A stretch of DNA of 64,000 nucleotides from Pseudolactococcus plantarum (GCF_002441715.1 NZ_JXJX01000002.1:78104-142103); one strand, 5' to 3'. Counted from the stretch's first letter, positions 1 to 12,521 are shown. Notes: generated by a model not told the origin, from the sequence alone. A program made the numbers and translations.

Positions 1-777
1 GAGTTGTTCTTCCTCAGAAAATGCTTGTCCTAGATATTGTTCGATCAACTTTGCCGTCTCATATGCAATGGGATACTTATTTATCACATGTGGTAGCAAC
101 GAATGACTACCGTTTGTCGGTGGTCTTTTTTCAAGTCGTTTAAAGAAAAATCTGAGATGTGTCACAAACCGTTCAAAAGCTAAACTGTTTTCATCAATTT
201 CGACTTGATTGTGCAATCTAATAATCGATATAATATCTTTTATTTTTTCGGTCATATCTTCAATATTATCAACACACTTGGCACTGTTTAGTTGGGCATT
301 AATAAAATGCATGGCGATATAACTCCCCTCACATTCATCCAATACAACACCAAACTTTTGATTAATCAACTCGACCGCCTTCTCACCTACTGCAAATTCA
401 GTCGGATAGAACTTTCGAATCTCCCAAAAAAGGTAATGTTTTAAGACCACGCCTTCTTTTTGTAAGCGAATTGTATTATAAATATGGTCTGTCAAAGAGA
501 TATAAATGGCATCACTAAAGGCATAAGCTAATTCTTTCTTAGCATACTGGATGATATCATCAGCTAACGCTGCATACGTAACTGGTATTTCTTGTAGCAA
601 ATTCATCAACCGTTCAGTTGACTGTTTTTGCAAAATAAACACACGCTCGATCTTACTATCATCGGCTTCTTGGCCTGGCTTTTTCCTAAAGCCAATACCA
701 GTACCGACCCAAATATAATCCTTCATCCCCTGTCCAACTAATACAGAATTATTATTTAGCACTTTTCTGATTTCCAA
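1..777 (-). CDS. licT: LicT/BglG-family transcriptional antiterminator (partial, 3' end outside window)
   Basis: RNA-binding antiterminator that, when activated through the PTS, lets transcription pass a terminator ahead of beta-glucoside genes. The 259 visible codons give an N-terminal CAT RNA-binding domain (about residues 1-55, with KVLNNNSVLV and WVGTGIGFRKKPG), then PRD1 with the conserved SLTDH and FAVGEKAVE segments, then the start of PRD2 (ERFVTHLRFFFKRL). The reading frame runs off the left edge, so the end of PRD2 is missing. I place the start at a TTG (777) because AAGGAGG lies 11 bases upstream and the protein then begins like LicT (MEIRKVLNNN). A RAT site, terminator, promoter and cre lie just upstream, so the gene is probably autoregulated. 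Its target PTS and beta-glucosidase genes would lie to the left of the window. Confidence 0.9.
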   Translation of the reverse strand, partial: MEIRKVLNNNSVLVGQGMKDYIWVGTGIGFRKKPGQEADDSKIERVFILQKQSTERLMNLLQEIPVTYAALADDIIQYAKKELAYAFSDAIYISLTDHIYNTIRLQKEGVVLKHYLFWEIRKFYPTEFAVGEKAVELINQKFGVVLDECEGSYIAMHFINAQLNSAKCVDNIEDMTEKIKDIISIIRLHNQVEIDENSLAFERFVTHLRFFFKRLEKRPPTNGSHSLLPHVINKYPIAYETAKLIEQYLGQAFSEEEQL

Positions 778-797
778 ACAACACGTCACCTCCTTAC

Positions 798-854
798 AAA
801 AAAGCTATACCTTAAAACATACGCGATATCATCGGGCATATCTTAAGGTATAGC
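798..854 (-). terminator. Intrinsic terminator in the licT leader
   Basis: A perfect 12-bp inverted repeat (804-815 with 843-854) encloses a 27-base loop and is followed on the minus strand by six T (803-798). It sits directly before the licT Shine-Dalgarno, so transcription stops before the gene unless the overlapping RAT folds. The loop itself contains a small GATAT/ATATC hairpin. Confidence 0.85.
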
Positions 855-875
855 CTGCTTTATCAGTAACTACCC
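846..875 (-). promoter_or_regulatory. RAT antiterminator RNA site for LicT/BglG-type protein
   Basis: The 30-base minus-strand segment contains TTACTGATAAAGCAGG followed by a CT-ending 3' part. This agrees closely with the bgl RAT sequence I recall from Bacillus. It shares nine bases (846-854) with the 5' arm of the terminator, so RAT folding and terminator folding exclude one another, as in classical BglG/LicT control. Confidence 0.85.
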
Positions 876-889
876 ACTTAACTAACTCT

Positions 890-927
890 ATTTTATATTA
901 AACTTCCTAAAATTGCAAGCGCTTTCT
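890..927 (-). promoter_or_regulatory. licT promoter with overlapping cre site
   Basis: The minus strand has a -35 TTGCAA (918-913), a 17-base spacer and a -10 TAAAAT (895-890). A catabolite response element, AGAAAGCGCTTGCA (927-914), overlaps the -35; it deviates from the cre consensus mainly at the first base. CcpA repression at the promoter plus RAT control is typical for beta-glucoside systems. Transcription would begin near 883, only a few bases before the RAT. Confidence 0.7.
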
Positions 928-995
928 TATTTATTTATGCATTTACTTTTTTATTTACTAAAAATCATAGAAACTGCCTTGATACTCACGCGCAA

Positions 996-1544
996 CTAAC
1001 CGTTGCTTGATACGTCCTCAGTTTGTTTCAACTGCAATACCTCAACCTGCTTTTCTGCAGCCAGTTCATCCAGATGATCTGATAAATAATCATAAGCATC
1101 TTGCGTCGTTTTCGCTTCTTTAAATAGATCAACTAGATTAAACGCATCAACCATTGGAGTATGATGTCTGGATAGCAACTCAAACAATGCAACAACTACA
1201 CTGATCGATTCACATGCAACATGTAGCTGAGTATCATCTTTTAACAGTAGTTTCAGATCCAAATTAATGCGAAATCCCAGTCCAAAAACAGCACCTATCA
1301 CCTTTTTTACAGGATTAATCTCTATGTGCTGTATTTGCTCGTAAGCTAAAGTAGTGATAACCTCTTTCTTCTTTTTGTTTAACAATGGCGCAACTCCATG
1401 TATAGCGATACCACTTTCGTCGAACGTTAAGTAGCAAAACGCTGGCATTTTTATAGGAAAACTTGGGTATACATCATCATTAATTTCAATGATTGCTTGT
1501 AAAATACGATTACTAGCAAATTCTCTAAATGTTTTTGTATCCAT
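996..1544 (-). CDS. Hypothetical cytosolic protein, possible PH-like fold
   Basis: A 182-residue soluble protein that I do not recognise. It has no signal peptide or membrane segment. Residues about 30-120 alternate beta-like stretches (FCYLTFDESGIAIHG, KKEVITTLAYEQIQHIEI, LHVACESISVVVALFELL), which resembles bacterial PH-domain proteins, followed by a charged helical C-terminus. The start at 1544 is supported by AGAGG seven bases upstream. It has its own extended -10 promoter (1703-1730) and a leader of about 150 bases. It lies between licT and the M60 protease and shows no functional link to either. Confidence 0.6.
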   Translation of the reverse strand: MDTKTFREFASNRILQAIIEINDDVYPSFPIKMPAFCYLTFDESGIAIHGVAPLLNKKKKEVITTLAYEQIQHIEINPVKKVIGAVFGLGFRINLDLKLLLKDDTQLHVACESISVVVALFELLSRHHTPMVDAFNLVDLFKEAKTTQDAYDYLSDHLDELAAEKQVEVLQLKQTEDVSSNG

Positions 1545-1702
1545 ATATGACCTCTTCTATTTTATAAAAATCATGCAACTATCTTGACGATGTTCAACTA
1601 CCTTTAGCGACTACTTCTTAGTCAGTAATACTTTTTTAGCTACTGCTTCTATAACTGATAGCTCACCCTCTACTTTATAGAAAACGTTTACTTTTTACCG
1701 AC

Positions 1703-1730
1703 ATTATAACACTTTATAGAGAAAAGACAA
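1703..1730 (-). promoter_or_regulatory. Extended -10 promoter for the 996-1544 gene
   Basis: On the minus strand: TTGTCT (1730-1725), 16-base spacer ending in TGT, and TATAAT (1708-1703). The rest of 1545-1900 holds no gene I can support. Confidence 0.65.
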
Positions 1731-1851
1731 TCATTTACTGTTAATCATGGACCATTTTCGTGCTATTCTATCAGAAACTTATCATGGTATGGACTAAATA
1801 TAGTCAAGCTGTGTGAGGAAAATTCAGTATCATTTTCGTTTTTAAGCTAAG

Positions 1852-1879
1852 AAAAAAATCAAGTCGGCATACTTGATTT
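1852..1879 (-). terminator. Terminator of the M60 protease gene
   Basis: The nine-base arms AAATCAAGT/ACTTGATTT (856-864 and 871-879 within the 1800s) enclose six bases and are followed by a T run on the minus strand, 29 bases past the stop codon. Confidence 0.8.
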
Positions 1880-1907
1880 CAATCCCTTCTGTTTTAGGAC
1901 TACCAGC

Positions 1908-4900
1908 TTAATCAGTTCTTTTTCTAACTTTATAAGATACTAAACAAGCAGTCAACACCATCGTTATTCCCACTAATATCTTTATTTTGGGGCTTGTTTC
2001 ACCAGTTTTAGGCAACACTTTAAGTCTATCTTTGCCCTTATCATAAGAGTTATTCGTATTCCCTGTGACGACAGGTTTATCTTTTGGTGATTGAGTGTTT
2101 TCTTGATGTATCCCACTACTTCTCTCTTTTACCGTGACTGTAATTGTTTTAGTGGCACTACCATTTCGATAACTAACTCGATATATACCAGCTTTTGACG
2201 TATCAACGTCATGACTTACCATGCTTGGATTAAATGACATCATATGACCTGATTTATCTGTAGTAGAAATAAAGTTATCCTCTGCTGACCACTTATCTCC
2301 GATAAATAGCGTTGAGTCCTTGGCATCTATTGATTGTTTACCTGCCTGAACCGTTATTTTTGCGACACTAGTGACACCGGCATAGCTATAGTTGACTTCA
2401 TAAACACCTGCCTTATCCGTATTTAGGGTCTTAGGTGTATAAGTTAATAAACCTGATTTAACTGCATCAGAAAAAGCATAGGGAGCGTCATCTTTGATCA
2501 ATTCAGCAATCGCCAATTCTGGATCCCAGGCATCTCCTTGTATTAAGGTAACATCCTTTAGTACTAGTTTATTTATAGGTAATACTGGTTTTGCTACTTT
2601 TTTATAAATAAATGTATGGCTTATAGGTTTGAGTTGATAGCGCAACTCTATACTCGCAGTACCTTCTTTAAGTTGGTATCCGGGAATATTTTTTGCTTGG
2701 CACTGTCGACTTTCACCAAATCGTCCAGTTTGACTGTCTGGAGCAGCTATGACTTGTCTATCCTCATCAAGGTAGTATAACGTCATCACGCCAGGTCTAA
2801 GATTTAAAAAGTCTTGATATGCTACTAATAATTTATCTCGGTCTTTTTCAGGTAAAGCAAGTATTGCGACAATGATTTGATTTTTTTCAGGTGAATCTTT
2901 AATCTCGCTAATAGCTGGATCTTTCTTCAAATTATCAATCGCACTAATAATTTTCTCAACCCTAGATGCTGTATCTGGTTCGCCATTCTGATTAACTAAA
3001 TATCCATTTTTAACAAGTAGGGTATTCGTTTTACGCTTTGCATCAATCAACCCAGTTGTTGTCGATGTCAAACGATTTTTAGTTTCAGCATGAAATATTT
3101 GAATTTGAAACCCTTCTTTTATAGGTATGTCAACTTTCTCAAGTTTAGCATTAGTACCGTCTATGTCTTTTTCATATACTAAATTTCCTAACTCATCAAA
3201 TATTTTTAAAGAGGCATAAAGTTCCCCAGCATAACGGCTGTGAGGATTCTTTGTAAAAACATCAAATGTCAGGTTTTGGTTTTGAAAATCTGTTTTGATT
3301 GTTGCAAACTCATAACTCCACCCTCTAAACCTGATCGTTTCATCAAATAACTGACTCCCATTCAAAACTGTAAAATTAACCTGCGTATCATTTTGTGTAT
3401 CTCGTACATAGGCATAGTGATTATCAATGTCATATCTTCTTTCTGTTTCCGGAAAAGCCATTGTATAGATACCGTTTTTCATATCTGGTATCACTAACTC
3501 AGGAGAATCAATCGTCACTTCTTTTACAACCCGCTGACCATCCTTTAATGCTAAGGTCTTACCTTTTAACTGTGCAAACTCATCGATCTTTAAATGAATT
3601 GTTAGTGATCCTCCAGATAAGTTCATGCCAATCAAATCTTGATTCGTTACAAGGTTAAATTTAGAATCTATCAACAGGTTTTGACTTAATGCAGTAACTG
3701 CTTCATCTAATTTATCTTTGGGCACAACGTCTACGAGTGAACTCACTGCTGGATAGTCATTTCCTCTATTGATTGTAGGTTGTCTCGTAGCTGTTAGTGA
3801 CAACCCCCATTTGTTAAATATCGGACTATAATCTTTCTTAGTTTGATCACTATAATAGAAAGTAAACAAATCAGGAAGGGATAAATTTTTGACAGCTATA
3901 TTGCCATTATTAATCGCTTCTCTGTAAAATACATTAAATTTTGTCCAATTTTCTTTGCCTGCGCTTTGTGTCAAATCAGACAATAAAATTAATCTGCGAC
4001 GATGATCTAAATCTGCATAACTTTTCTGTTGTTCAACTAATAACTGATATAGAGAATCTTCAACACTTTTTTTCTTATTATAGTTATACAACCAAGATTT
4101 TTTATCACCAATGGTTTTCCCTCTATGTTCATAAGTAAATAAAACAGCTAATAAATTATTGGATACCTCACCTGTATACATTCCTTTATTATTATATGAT
4201 GGTTGATAGGCATGTCCTAACTCATGTAATGTTCCCCAGTCCCATTTTGACATCCACATGCCAACAACAGTTGAATAGCCGTTTGCAGTATAATTATTAC
4301 CATAATAAGCGCCTACCCCAGAAGGTGTCCCGCCATCTCCTTTCAGAAAAAAACGATTTTTAGGTGTCTTATTAAAACCTGTTGTTGATGATAGCCCCAT
4401 CGTATCATCATAATAGGTGATAATGCTATCTTGATAAGTCATATAAGTATCAAGCGTATCAAAATCAGGTAAACGTTTAGTTTTATTTTTTTCCGCAAGT
4501 GGTATTAATAATTGAAATTTGTCTCCTTTAACTAGTGCGAAGGGTGCATCACTACCATCCCATTCTGAAAAAAATTTTGCTTCACTTGTATTTTTCTCAT
4601 AGATAGGTAATGGTGTTGCTGACCCCTCAATCTCATATTCAATTTCTGTATCAGTTGTCCCATATGGTGTATCTATGAATGGTACACCACTTGATTCAAT
4701 CTTGATTGTTTGCCAATCACCTGTCAGCGAAACAGATTTTTCAGCATTTCTATTATTACCCAGGAGCCTAAAATTCAAATTTTTATAGCCATCTGATGTA
4801 TTCGACTTTCTGATTTTTATCGTTGCACCTGAATTCAAAACAAGCCCTAAATCTTGTCTATCATGATACTTCCCGCGCGACATCCCCGTTTTAAAAACCC

Positions 4901-5018
4901 AAGAAGGTTCTTCCAAACAGGTAATTTTTTGTGTCTTTACTTGTGCTTGCACTGATTGCATAGACAAAAATAGACTCAAAAAAAATAATACGCCAACTAA
5001 CCCCATCTTTTTACTCAT
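1908..5018 (-). CDS. Sortase-anchored M60-family metalloprotease with MucBP and Ig-like domains
   Basis: A predicted surface zinc protease of 1036 residues. A Sec signal peptide covers about 1-26. The gluzincin motif HELGH lies at 265-269 with a plausible third zinc ligand E284, as in peptidase M60/enhancin-like mucinases. Residues about 745-812 resemble a MucBP mucin-binding repeat (YYLDEDRQVIAAP, IPGYQLKEG). Two bacterial Ig-like domains follow (about 813-892 and 893-965; each has DKAGVY/SKAGIYR type strands). The C-terminus has a linker, LPKTG at 1002-1006, a hydrophobic segment and a basic tail, which is a class A sortase signal. The gene has its own consensus promoter and terminator, so it is monocistronic. 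Family knowledge suggests cleavage of O-glycosylated mucin-type proteins at the host or animal surface; the substrate here is unproven. Confidence 0.88.
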   Translation of the reverse strand: MSKKMGLVGVLFFLSLFLSMQSVQAQVKTQKITCLEEPSWVFKTGMSRGKYHDRQDLGLVLNSGATIKIRKSNTSDGYKNLNFRLLGNNRNAEKSVSLTGDWQTIKIESSGVPFIDTPYGTTDTEIEYEIEGSATPLPIYEKNTSEAKFFSEWDGSDAPFALVKGDKFQLLIPLAEKNKTKRLPDFDTLDTYMTYQDSIITYYDDTMGLSSTTGFNKTPKNRFFLKGDGGTPSGVGAYYGNNYTANGYSTVVGMWMSKWDWGTLHELGHAYQPSYNNKGMYTGEVSNNLLAVLFTYEHRGKTIGDKKSWLYNYNKKKSVEDSLYQLLVEQQKSYADLDHRRRLILLSDLTQSAGKENWTKFNVFYREAINNGNIAVKNLSLPDLFTFYYSDQTKKDYSPIFNKWGLSLTATRQPTINRGNDYPAVSSLVDVVPKDKLDEAVTALSQNLLIDSKFNLVTNQDLIGMNLSGGSLTIHLKIDEFAQLKGKTLALKDGQRVVKEVTIDSPELVIPDMKNGIYTMAFPETERRYDIDNHYAYVRDTQNDTQVNFTVLNGSQLFDETIRFRGWSYEFATIKTDFQNQNLTFDVFTKNPHSRYAGELYASLKIFDELGNLVYEKDIDGTNAKLEKVDIPIKEGFQIQIFHAETKNRLTSTTTGLIDAKRKTNTLLVKNGYLVNQNGEPDTASRVEKIISAIDNLKKDPAISEIKDSPEKNQIIVAILALPEKDRDKLLVAYQDFLNLRPGVMTLYYLDEDRQVIAAPDSQTGRFGESRQCQAKNIPGYQLKEGTASIELRYQLKPISHTFIYKKVAKPVLPINKLVLKDVTLIQGDAWDPELAIAELIKDDAPYAFSDAVKSGLLTYTPKTLNTDKAGVYEVNYSYAGVTSVAKITVQAGKQSIDAKDSTLFIGDKWSAEDNFISTTDKSGHMMSFNPSMVSHDVDTSKAGIYRVSYRNGSATKTITVTVKERSSGIHQENTQSPKDKPVVTGNTNNSYDKGKDRLKVLPKTGETSPKIKILVGITMVLTACLVSYKVRKRTD

Positions 5019-5055
5019 AAAACACCTTTTTCTGTATACTAATCACGATATTCCC

Positions 5056-5084
5056 ATTATACTAACAATTTAATCTTTTATCAA
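5056..5084 (-). promoter_or_regulatory. Promoter of the M60 protease gene
   Basis: Near-consensus on the minus strand: TTGATA (5084-5079), 17 bases, TATAAT (5061-5056). It lies about 40 bases before the start codon. Confidence 0.8.
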
Positions 5085-5182
5085 GTCGTCGAACATTTTA
5101 ATTTAATGGTAAGTTGTGATTATTTTATGATAAAGGTGGAGATATGAGAGATTGTCAATAGACATGCAAAAAATTTTTTTAA

Positions 5183-5209
5183 AAATAAAAAACCTCCAAA
5201 ATGGAGATT
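5183..5209 (-). terminator. Terminator of the 58-residue gene
   Basis: Arms 5191-5198 and 5202-5209 pair over eight positions with one G-U; a T-rich run follows on the minus strand. The stop codon of the small gene is seven bases upstream. Confidence 0.7.
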
Positions 5210-5215
5210 CTCTAA

Positions 5216-5392
5216 TTATAACCCGACTTTATCTTTAAGCCCATCAAATAAATGTTTTGCTTCATCTTTAAGATTTTCAGGCGCAAGTTTTTCAATGCCT
5301 TCAGAAACTACGTCAGAAACCTTCTCCTTGATATCATCAGGTACTTTACCTGTGAGGTCCTTTGCTTTTTCTTGTAAGTCGTTAATGTCCAT
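5216..5392 (-). CDS. Small charged helical protein, unknown function
   Basis: A 58-residue protein too short for most ORF cut-offs. It begins MDINDLQEKAKDLTGKVPDD and is rich in Lys, Asp and Glu, with predicted amphipathic helices and no membrane segment. The start at 5392 has GGAG eight bases upstream. It has its own extended -10 promoter (5423-5431) and a terminator just after the stop codon, so it is a real single-gene transcript rather than noise. I do not recognise a family; the composition resembles small stress-type helical proteins, but that is only an impression. Confidence 0.7.
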   Translation of the reverse strand: MDINDLQEKAKDLTGKVPDDIKEKVSDVVSEGIEKLAPENLKDEAKHLFDGLKDKVGL

Positions 5393-5422
5393 CGATCGTC
5401 TCCTCTTACTTAAATATAATTC

Positions 5423-5431
5423 ATTATATCA
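5423..5431 (-). promoter_or_regulatory. Extended -10 promoter of the 58-residue gene
   Basis: TGATATAAT on the minus strand (TATAAT at 5428-5423). A weak TTTAAA stands 17 bases upstream as -35. Confidence 0.6.
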
Positions 5432-5587
5432 TAGGCTATAATTTGTTTAAACTATTTGATACTGGTCCTAATTTTTACTAACAGAAAAAGCTATCAAACT
5501 TATTATGGATCTTTTTAGAAATGTCATCACGTATATTAATCTATTTTTTTACAAATGGATAGGATTTTTAGATTGATTTAAAATCAT

Positions 5588-6442
5588 CTAATCAGACTTC
5601 ATTACAATATTTTCTTTATCAATAATACGCCTGATATACGATTTTATAACCTTTCTGTATAATACTATAGCAAAAAAAGCAAAAATAGCCAAAAGTATAA
5701 TCCTTATTATACTCAAAGATAAAATCATATCTGATGTAGGAATCTTATAATCGCTACCTTCAATTTTATTCTTATTCATTTCAAGAGCTAGTCTTTCAAC
5801 TACTCCTTTATCACTTAATTCTTTTGAAATTATTAATGAAAAGTATATAATAACATTATATACAAGAAGTATTATTCTACCTCTCATAAACTTAATTTTT
5901 AAAGAATAAGGTAACTGATCTTTTTTTATTTCTTCAGGAACAAAAAAAATCATAATATCTTCCGAATATAAAACCGTCACTAATGCTGATAACAGCGATA
6001 TTCCTGTCCACCATTCAGGTTTTATATATCCAATAACATATACTACTATAATTAAAATAACTAGCTCTCTGAATCTTATAGATAAGGACAATAAAAGAAT
6101 TCTAATTAATAAAAATAAACCAAAAAATGTGAGCAAAAAATCATCTAATATTACTTTATCTTTCAAATCTAAAATGTTAAATTGATATAAAAATTCAACT
6201 AATGTAATACAGGGTATCAATAATAAAAAATCAAGCCCAAATCTTTTAATTTTTATAAGCCATTTTGCATATTTATCTGTTCTTACCTTACAAACATAAT
6301 AAATAATATAACGCAAAGACCCCAACATTACTAAAAAAAATCGAATATTTGCAAATAAATTAAATCCTCTAGTAAAAATAAAAAATATGAGCATTAAAAC
6401 CCAAAAACTTTTTTCAATATTTTTTTTTAAAATACCTTTCAT
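5588..6442 (-). CDS. Polytopic membrane protein, unknown function
   Basis: A 284-residue, very AT-rich gene. The protein has about six or seven hydrophobic segments (around 13-32, 70-90, 103-118, 126-140, 150-170, 192-208, 242-262) separated by Lys/Arg-rich loops, and ends in a basic, charged tail. No known motif is visible. A TATACT -10 lies before it, downstream of the suf terminator, so it is probably transcribed alone. Composition and lack of recognisable relatives suggest an accessory gene. It could be a transporter-like or immunity-type protein, but nothing in the sequence decides this. Confidence 0.6.
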   Translation of the reverse strand: MKGILKKNIEKSFWVLMLIFFIFTRGFNLFANIRFFLVMLGSLRYIIYYVCKVRTDKYAKWLIKIKRFGLDFLLLIPCITLVEFLYQFNILDLKDKVILDDFLLTFFGLFLLIRILLLSLSIRFRELVILIIVVYVIGYIKPEWWTGISLLSALVTVLYSEDIMIFFVPEEIKKDQLPYSLKIKFMRGRIILLVYNVIIYFSLIISKELSDKGVVERLALEMNKNKIEGSDYKIPTSDMILSLSIIRIILLAIFAFFAIVLYRKVIKSYIRRIIDKENIVMKSD

Positions 6443-6583
6443 ATAAACACCTTTCTTTTATTTTAGTATACCAAAAAAACACGCCCTAAGACGTGCTATT
6501 TTTTAATTTACTGATTTTATTATTAATGCCATGTGTCCTTTCAAACACTATAATCACACTCTAAGTATAATCTTATTTTCGAC

Positions 6584-6620
6584 AAAAAAAGCTATCAAAC
6601 CGAATGTTTAGATAGCTTTT
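6584..6620 (-). terminator. Terminator of the suf operon
   Basis: AAAGCTATC and GATAGCTTT arms, extended by AAAC/GTTT with one bulge, are followed by a seven-base T run on the minus strand, eight bases after the sufB stop. A second weaker hairpin (about 6477-6505) follows. Confidence 0.85.
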
Positions 6621-6627
6621 ATATTTT

Positions 6628-8046
6628 TTACCCAACAGAGCCTTCCATTTCGTAAGAGATGAGTCGGTTAAGTTCAACTGCGTACTCCATAGGGAGTTCT
6701 TTTGTAAAGGGTTCTACAAATCCCATAACGATCATCTCAGTTGCTTCTGATTCACTAAGACCACGACTCATGAGGTAGTAAAGTTGTTCCTCAGAAATCT
6801 TAGAGACTTTGGCTTCATGTTCAAGGGCAACTTGTGAGTTGTGAATTTCGTTAAATGGAATAGTATCAGATTTAGACTGATCATCCATGATAATCGTATC
6901 ACACTCGATATGGCTGACTGATTTTTTACTAGCTGGGTTAAAGGTTACTTGTCCACGATAGTTGACCTCACCACCACCTTTAGCAATCGATTTTGAAACG
7001 ATCGAGCTAGACGTATTTGGTGCATTATGTATCATTTTTGCACCTGTATCTTGAATTTGTGAGCGGTTGGCAAAGGCGATAGACAGCATCGTCCCACGTG
7101 CACCAGGCCCATCAAGATAAACAGCAGGGTACTTCATGGTAATGGCAGCACCCAAGTTACCGTCGATCCACTCAACAGTCGCATTAGATAGGGCACGCGC
7201 ACGCTTAGTTACCAAGTTATACACGTTATCAGACCAGTTTTGGATAGTTGAGTAACGGACATAAGCACCATCAAGTGCAAAGATCTCAACAACAGCCGCA
7301 TGGAGTGAGTTACTGTTATAAGTCGGTGCTGTACAGCCTTCTACATAATGCACACTTGCGCCTTCATCTACAACGATCAATGTCCGCTCAAACTGTCCAG
7401 TATTTTCATTGTTAATCCGGAAATAAGTTTGCAATGGAATATCGACTTTGATGCCTTTAGGCACATAGATAAAAGTACCACCAGACCAAACAGCCGAGTT
7501 AAGTGCTGCGAGTTTGTTATCAGTTGGTGGGACAAGTTTCGCAAAATATTTTTTAAAGATTTCAGGATATTCTTTTAACGCTGAGTCTGTATCTGTAAAG
7601 ACGATCCCTAATTTTGTGAACTCGTCTTTCATGTTATGATAAACAACTTCTGACTCGTACTGTGCTGAAGCACCGGCAAGATAAGCACGCTCAGCTTCTG
7701 GAATCCCGATACGCTCGAACGTTTCTTTAATTTTTTCTGGTACGTCATCCCATGAACGCGCTGGTTTATCTGAAGCTTTTTGGAAATAAATAATATCATC
7801 AAAGTTAACTTCTGACAAGTCAGGTCCCCACTTAGGTAGTGGTAATTTATGGTAAGCTGCTAAAGCTTTTAAGCGAAACTCAAGCATCCACTCAGGTTCT
7901 GCTTTAGCTTCTGAGATATCTCTAACAACCTGCTCAGTTAAGCCACGACCGGTCGAGTAAATCGGCGTTACATCATCATGAAAACCAAACTGGTAATCGC
8001 CTAAATCCACTTCTTCAATATTAGGTTTAATTATATCTTCTGCCAT
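6628..8046 (-). CDS. sufB: Fe-S cluster scaffold protein SufB
   Basis: SufB, 472 residues, the scaffold subunit of the SufBCD complex that assembles Fe-S clusters in the cytosol. The protein shows the usual N-terminal helical region, then the right-handed beta-helix core ending in [16 protein letters not shown] and [10 protein letters not shown]. Cysteines in YVEGCTAP and SHIECDTI correspond to positions conserved in SufB. It is the last gene of the operon, as in streptococci, but here it is separated from sufU by the tgt gene (47 bases after tgt) and is followed directly by the terminator. Confidence 0.96.
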   Translation of the reverse strand: MAEDIIKPNIEEVDLGDYQFGFHDDVTPIYSTGRGLTEQVVRDISEAKAEPEWMLEFRLKALAAYHKLPLPKWGPDLSEVNFDDIIYFQKASDKPARSWDDVPEKIKETFERIGIPEAERAYLAGASAQYESEVVYHNMKDEFTKLGIVFTDTDSALKEYPEIFKKYFAKLVPPTDNKLAALNSAVWSGGTFIYVPKGIKVDIPLQTYFRINNENTGQFERTLIVVDEGASVHYVEGCTAPTYNSNSLHAAVVEIFALDGAYVRYSTIQNWSDNVYNLVTKRARALSNATVEWIDGNLGAAITMKYPAVYLDGPGARGTMLSIAFANRSQIQDTGAKMIHNAPNTSSSIVSKSIAKGGGEVNYRGQVTFNPASKKSVSHIECDTIIMDDQSKSDTIPFNEIHNSQVALEHEAKVSKISEEQLYYLMSRGLSESEATEMIVMGFVEPFTKELPMEYAVELNRLISYEMEGSVG

Positions 8047-8093
8047 CTGTTTTATTACCTTTCATTTTTTTACAATTACGGTTCAACCCGTTC

Positions 8094-11104
<3,011 letters not shown>

Positions 11105-11244
11105 TTAACCTATGGGACTAGCCCATCATTGTGTTTATTTGACAGTCAGCTAATGCGACTATCCATTAACAACCTTATATCTGATCAACTAAACAGTTAA
11201 TGACGCAACAATAGGACCTAATTAAACATGACACCTATTAAACA

Positions 11245-12507
11245 TTAACGCTTGTCTAGCTTACTTTCGATTACAGCAATCATTTCTTGGCGCACTTCTT
11301 TAACCGGAATTTCACCGATAACAGTGCCAAGAAATCCTCGAATGACAAGGCGTTCAGCTGTATCTTGATCTATGCCTCGACTCATCAAGTAATACATATC
11401 CTCAGGATCAACTTGACCGATAGAGGCAGCATGTCCTGCTGTCACATCATTTTCATCGATTAACAAGATTGGATTGGCATCTGAACGTGCTTTATCAGAC
11501 AACATCAATACGCGAGATTCTTGTTGTGCATCGGCACCTTTAGCCCCACGAATAATGTGACCAATCCCGTTAAATGTCAACGTACCAGCCTCTAAAATAA
11601 CACCATGTTGTAAGATATGTCCGATTGAGTGCGGTGCATAGTTAGTCACACGCGTATCTATTCCTTGCACCTGTTTTCCAGATGAAATCGCAACTGCTTT
11701 TAACTCAGCATGGCTACCTTCGCCAACTAAGTCACTATCGAAATCAGCGATGACATTACCTTCATTCATCACACCTAAATTCCAGTCAATCGTTGCATTT
11801 TTTTCCAAACGACCACGACGGCTCATAAAGGTTGTGATATTTGCACCTAATCTATCGATTGCAGAGAATTTAACCTGTGCACCTTCTAGAGCAATCACTT
11901 CAACTGCAATATTTGCTGTTGTTTTCTCACTATCCTCACCAAGACTTTCAAAACGTTCTAAGTAAGACACTTTCGAATGTTTTCCAGCAATGATCAACAC
12001 GTGTTTGTTAAACTCAACAGCTTCATCAGAATTTTGGTAGAAGAGTCCTTCGATCGGCACATCAATCTCTACATTATCTGGTATATATAAAACTGCTGCA
12101 GAATTAAAGTAAGCATGGTGATAAGCTGTTAATTGATCTTCGTCAAAAGCCAAAGCTGTACCAAAATACTGTTCAATCACTTCAGGAATAACTTCCAAAG
12201 CAGAATAGAAATCAGTAAAGACAACGCCATTATTTACTAAATCTGGTGATAGTTGTTCAAATACAGTACTTGTCCCAACTTGGATTAATTTTGGATTATC
12301 TCCTAAGTTTGTAAAATCAACGACGTTTGCTGTTTCAACAGAGTCACTGATTGTTTGATTACCAAACTTCCAACGTGCAATTTTCACACGTTCGATAGAT
12401 GGTAATGGTAATTCACTAATTTTATCAAACGCTTTTTTCCGACGCGCTTGTAACCACTCTGGTTCCGCATGCGCTTGTGAAAAAGCGATAATCGTTTCTT
12501 TCGTCAT
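11245..12507 (-). CDS. sufD: Fe-S assembly scaffold protein SufD
   Basis: SufD, 420 residues, partner of SufB in the SufBC2D complex and involved in iron entry. The C-terminal beta-helix portion carries the family segments QESRVLMLSDKARSDANPIL, AGHAASIGQVDPEDMYYLMS and RGFLGTVI. The His in TAGHAAS corresponds to the functionally important histidine. It starts 14 bases after the sufC stop codon. Confidence 0.95.
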   Translation of the reverse strand: MTKETIIAFSQAHAEPEWLQARRKKAFDKISELPLPSIERVKIARWKFGNQTISDSVETANVVDFTNLGDNPKLIQVGTSTVFEQLSPDLVNNGVVFTDFYSALEVIPEVIEQYFGTALAFDEDQLTAYHHAYFNSAAVLYIPDNVEIDVPIEGLFYQNSDEAVEFNKHVLIIAGKHSKVSYLERFESLGEDSEKTTANIAVEVIALEGAQVKFSAIDRLGANITTFMSRRGRLEKNATIDWNLGVMNEGNVIADFDSDLVGEGSHAELKAVAISSGKQVQGIDTRVTNYAPHSIGHILQHGVILEAGTLTFNGIGHIIRGAKGADAQQESRVLMLSDKARSDANPILLIDENDVTAGHAASIGQVDPEDMYYLMSRGIDQDTAERLVIRGFLGTVIGEIPVKEVRQEMIAVIESKLDKR

Positions 12508-12521
12508 ATTGATATACCCTC

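Noticed and set aside
1600-1700. Minus-strand frame of about 27 codons (KVNVFYKVEGELSVIEAVAK...) in the leader of the 996-1544 gene
   Set aside because: It has no start codon and begins right after a stop; a repeat-like AGAAG-AGT-GCTAAA pattern may create the protein-like look. Treated as untranslated leader.
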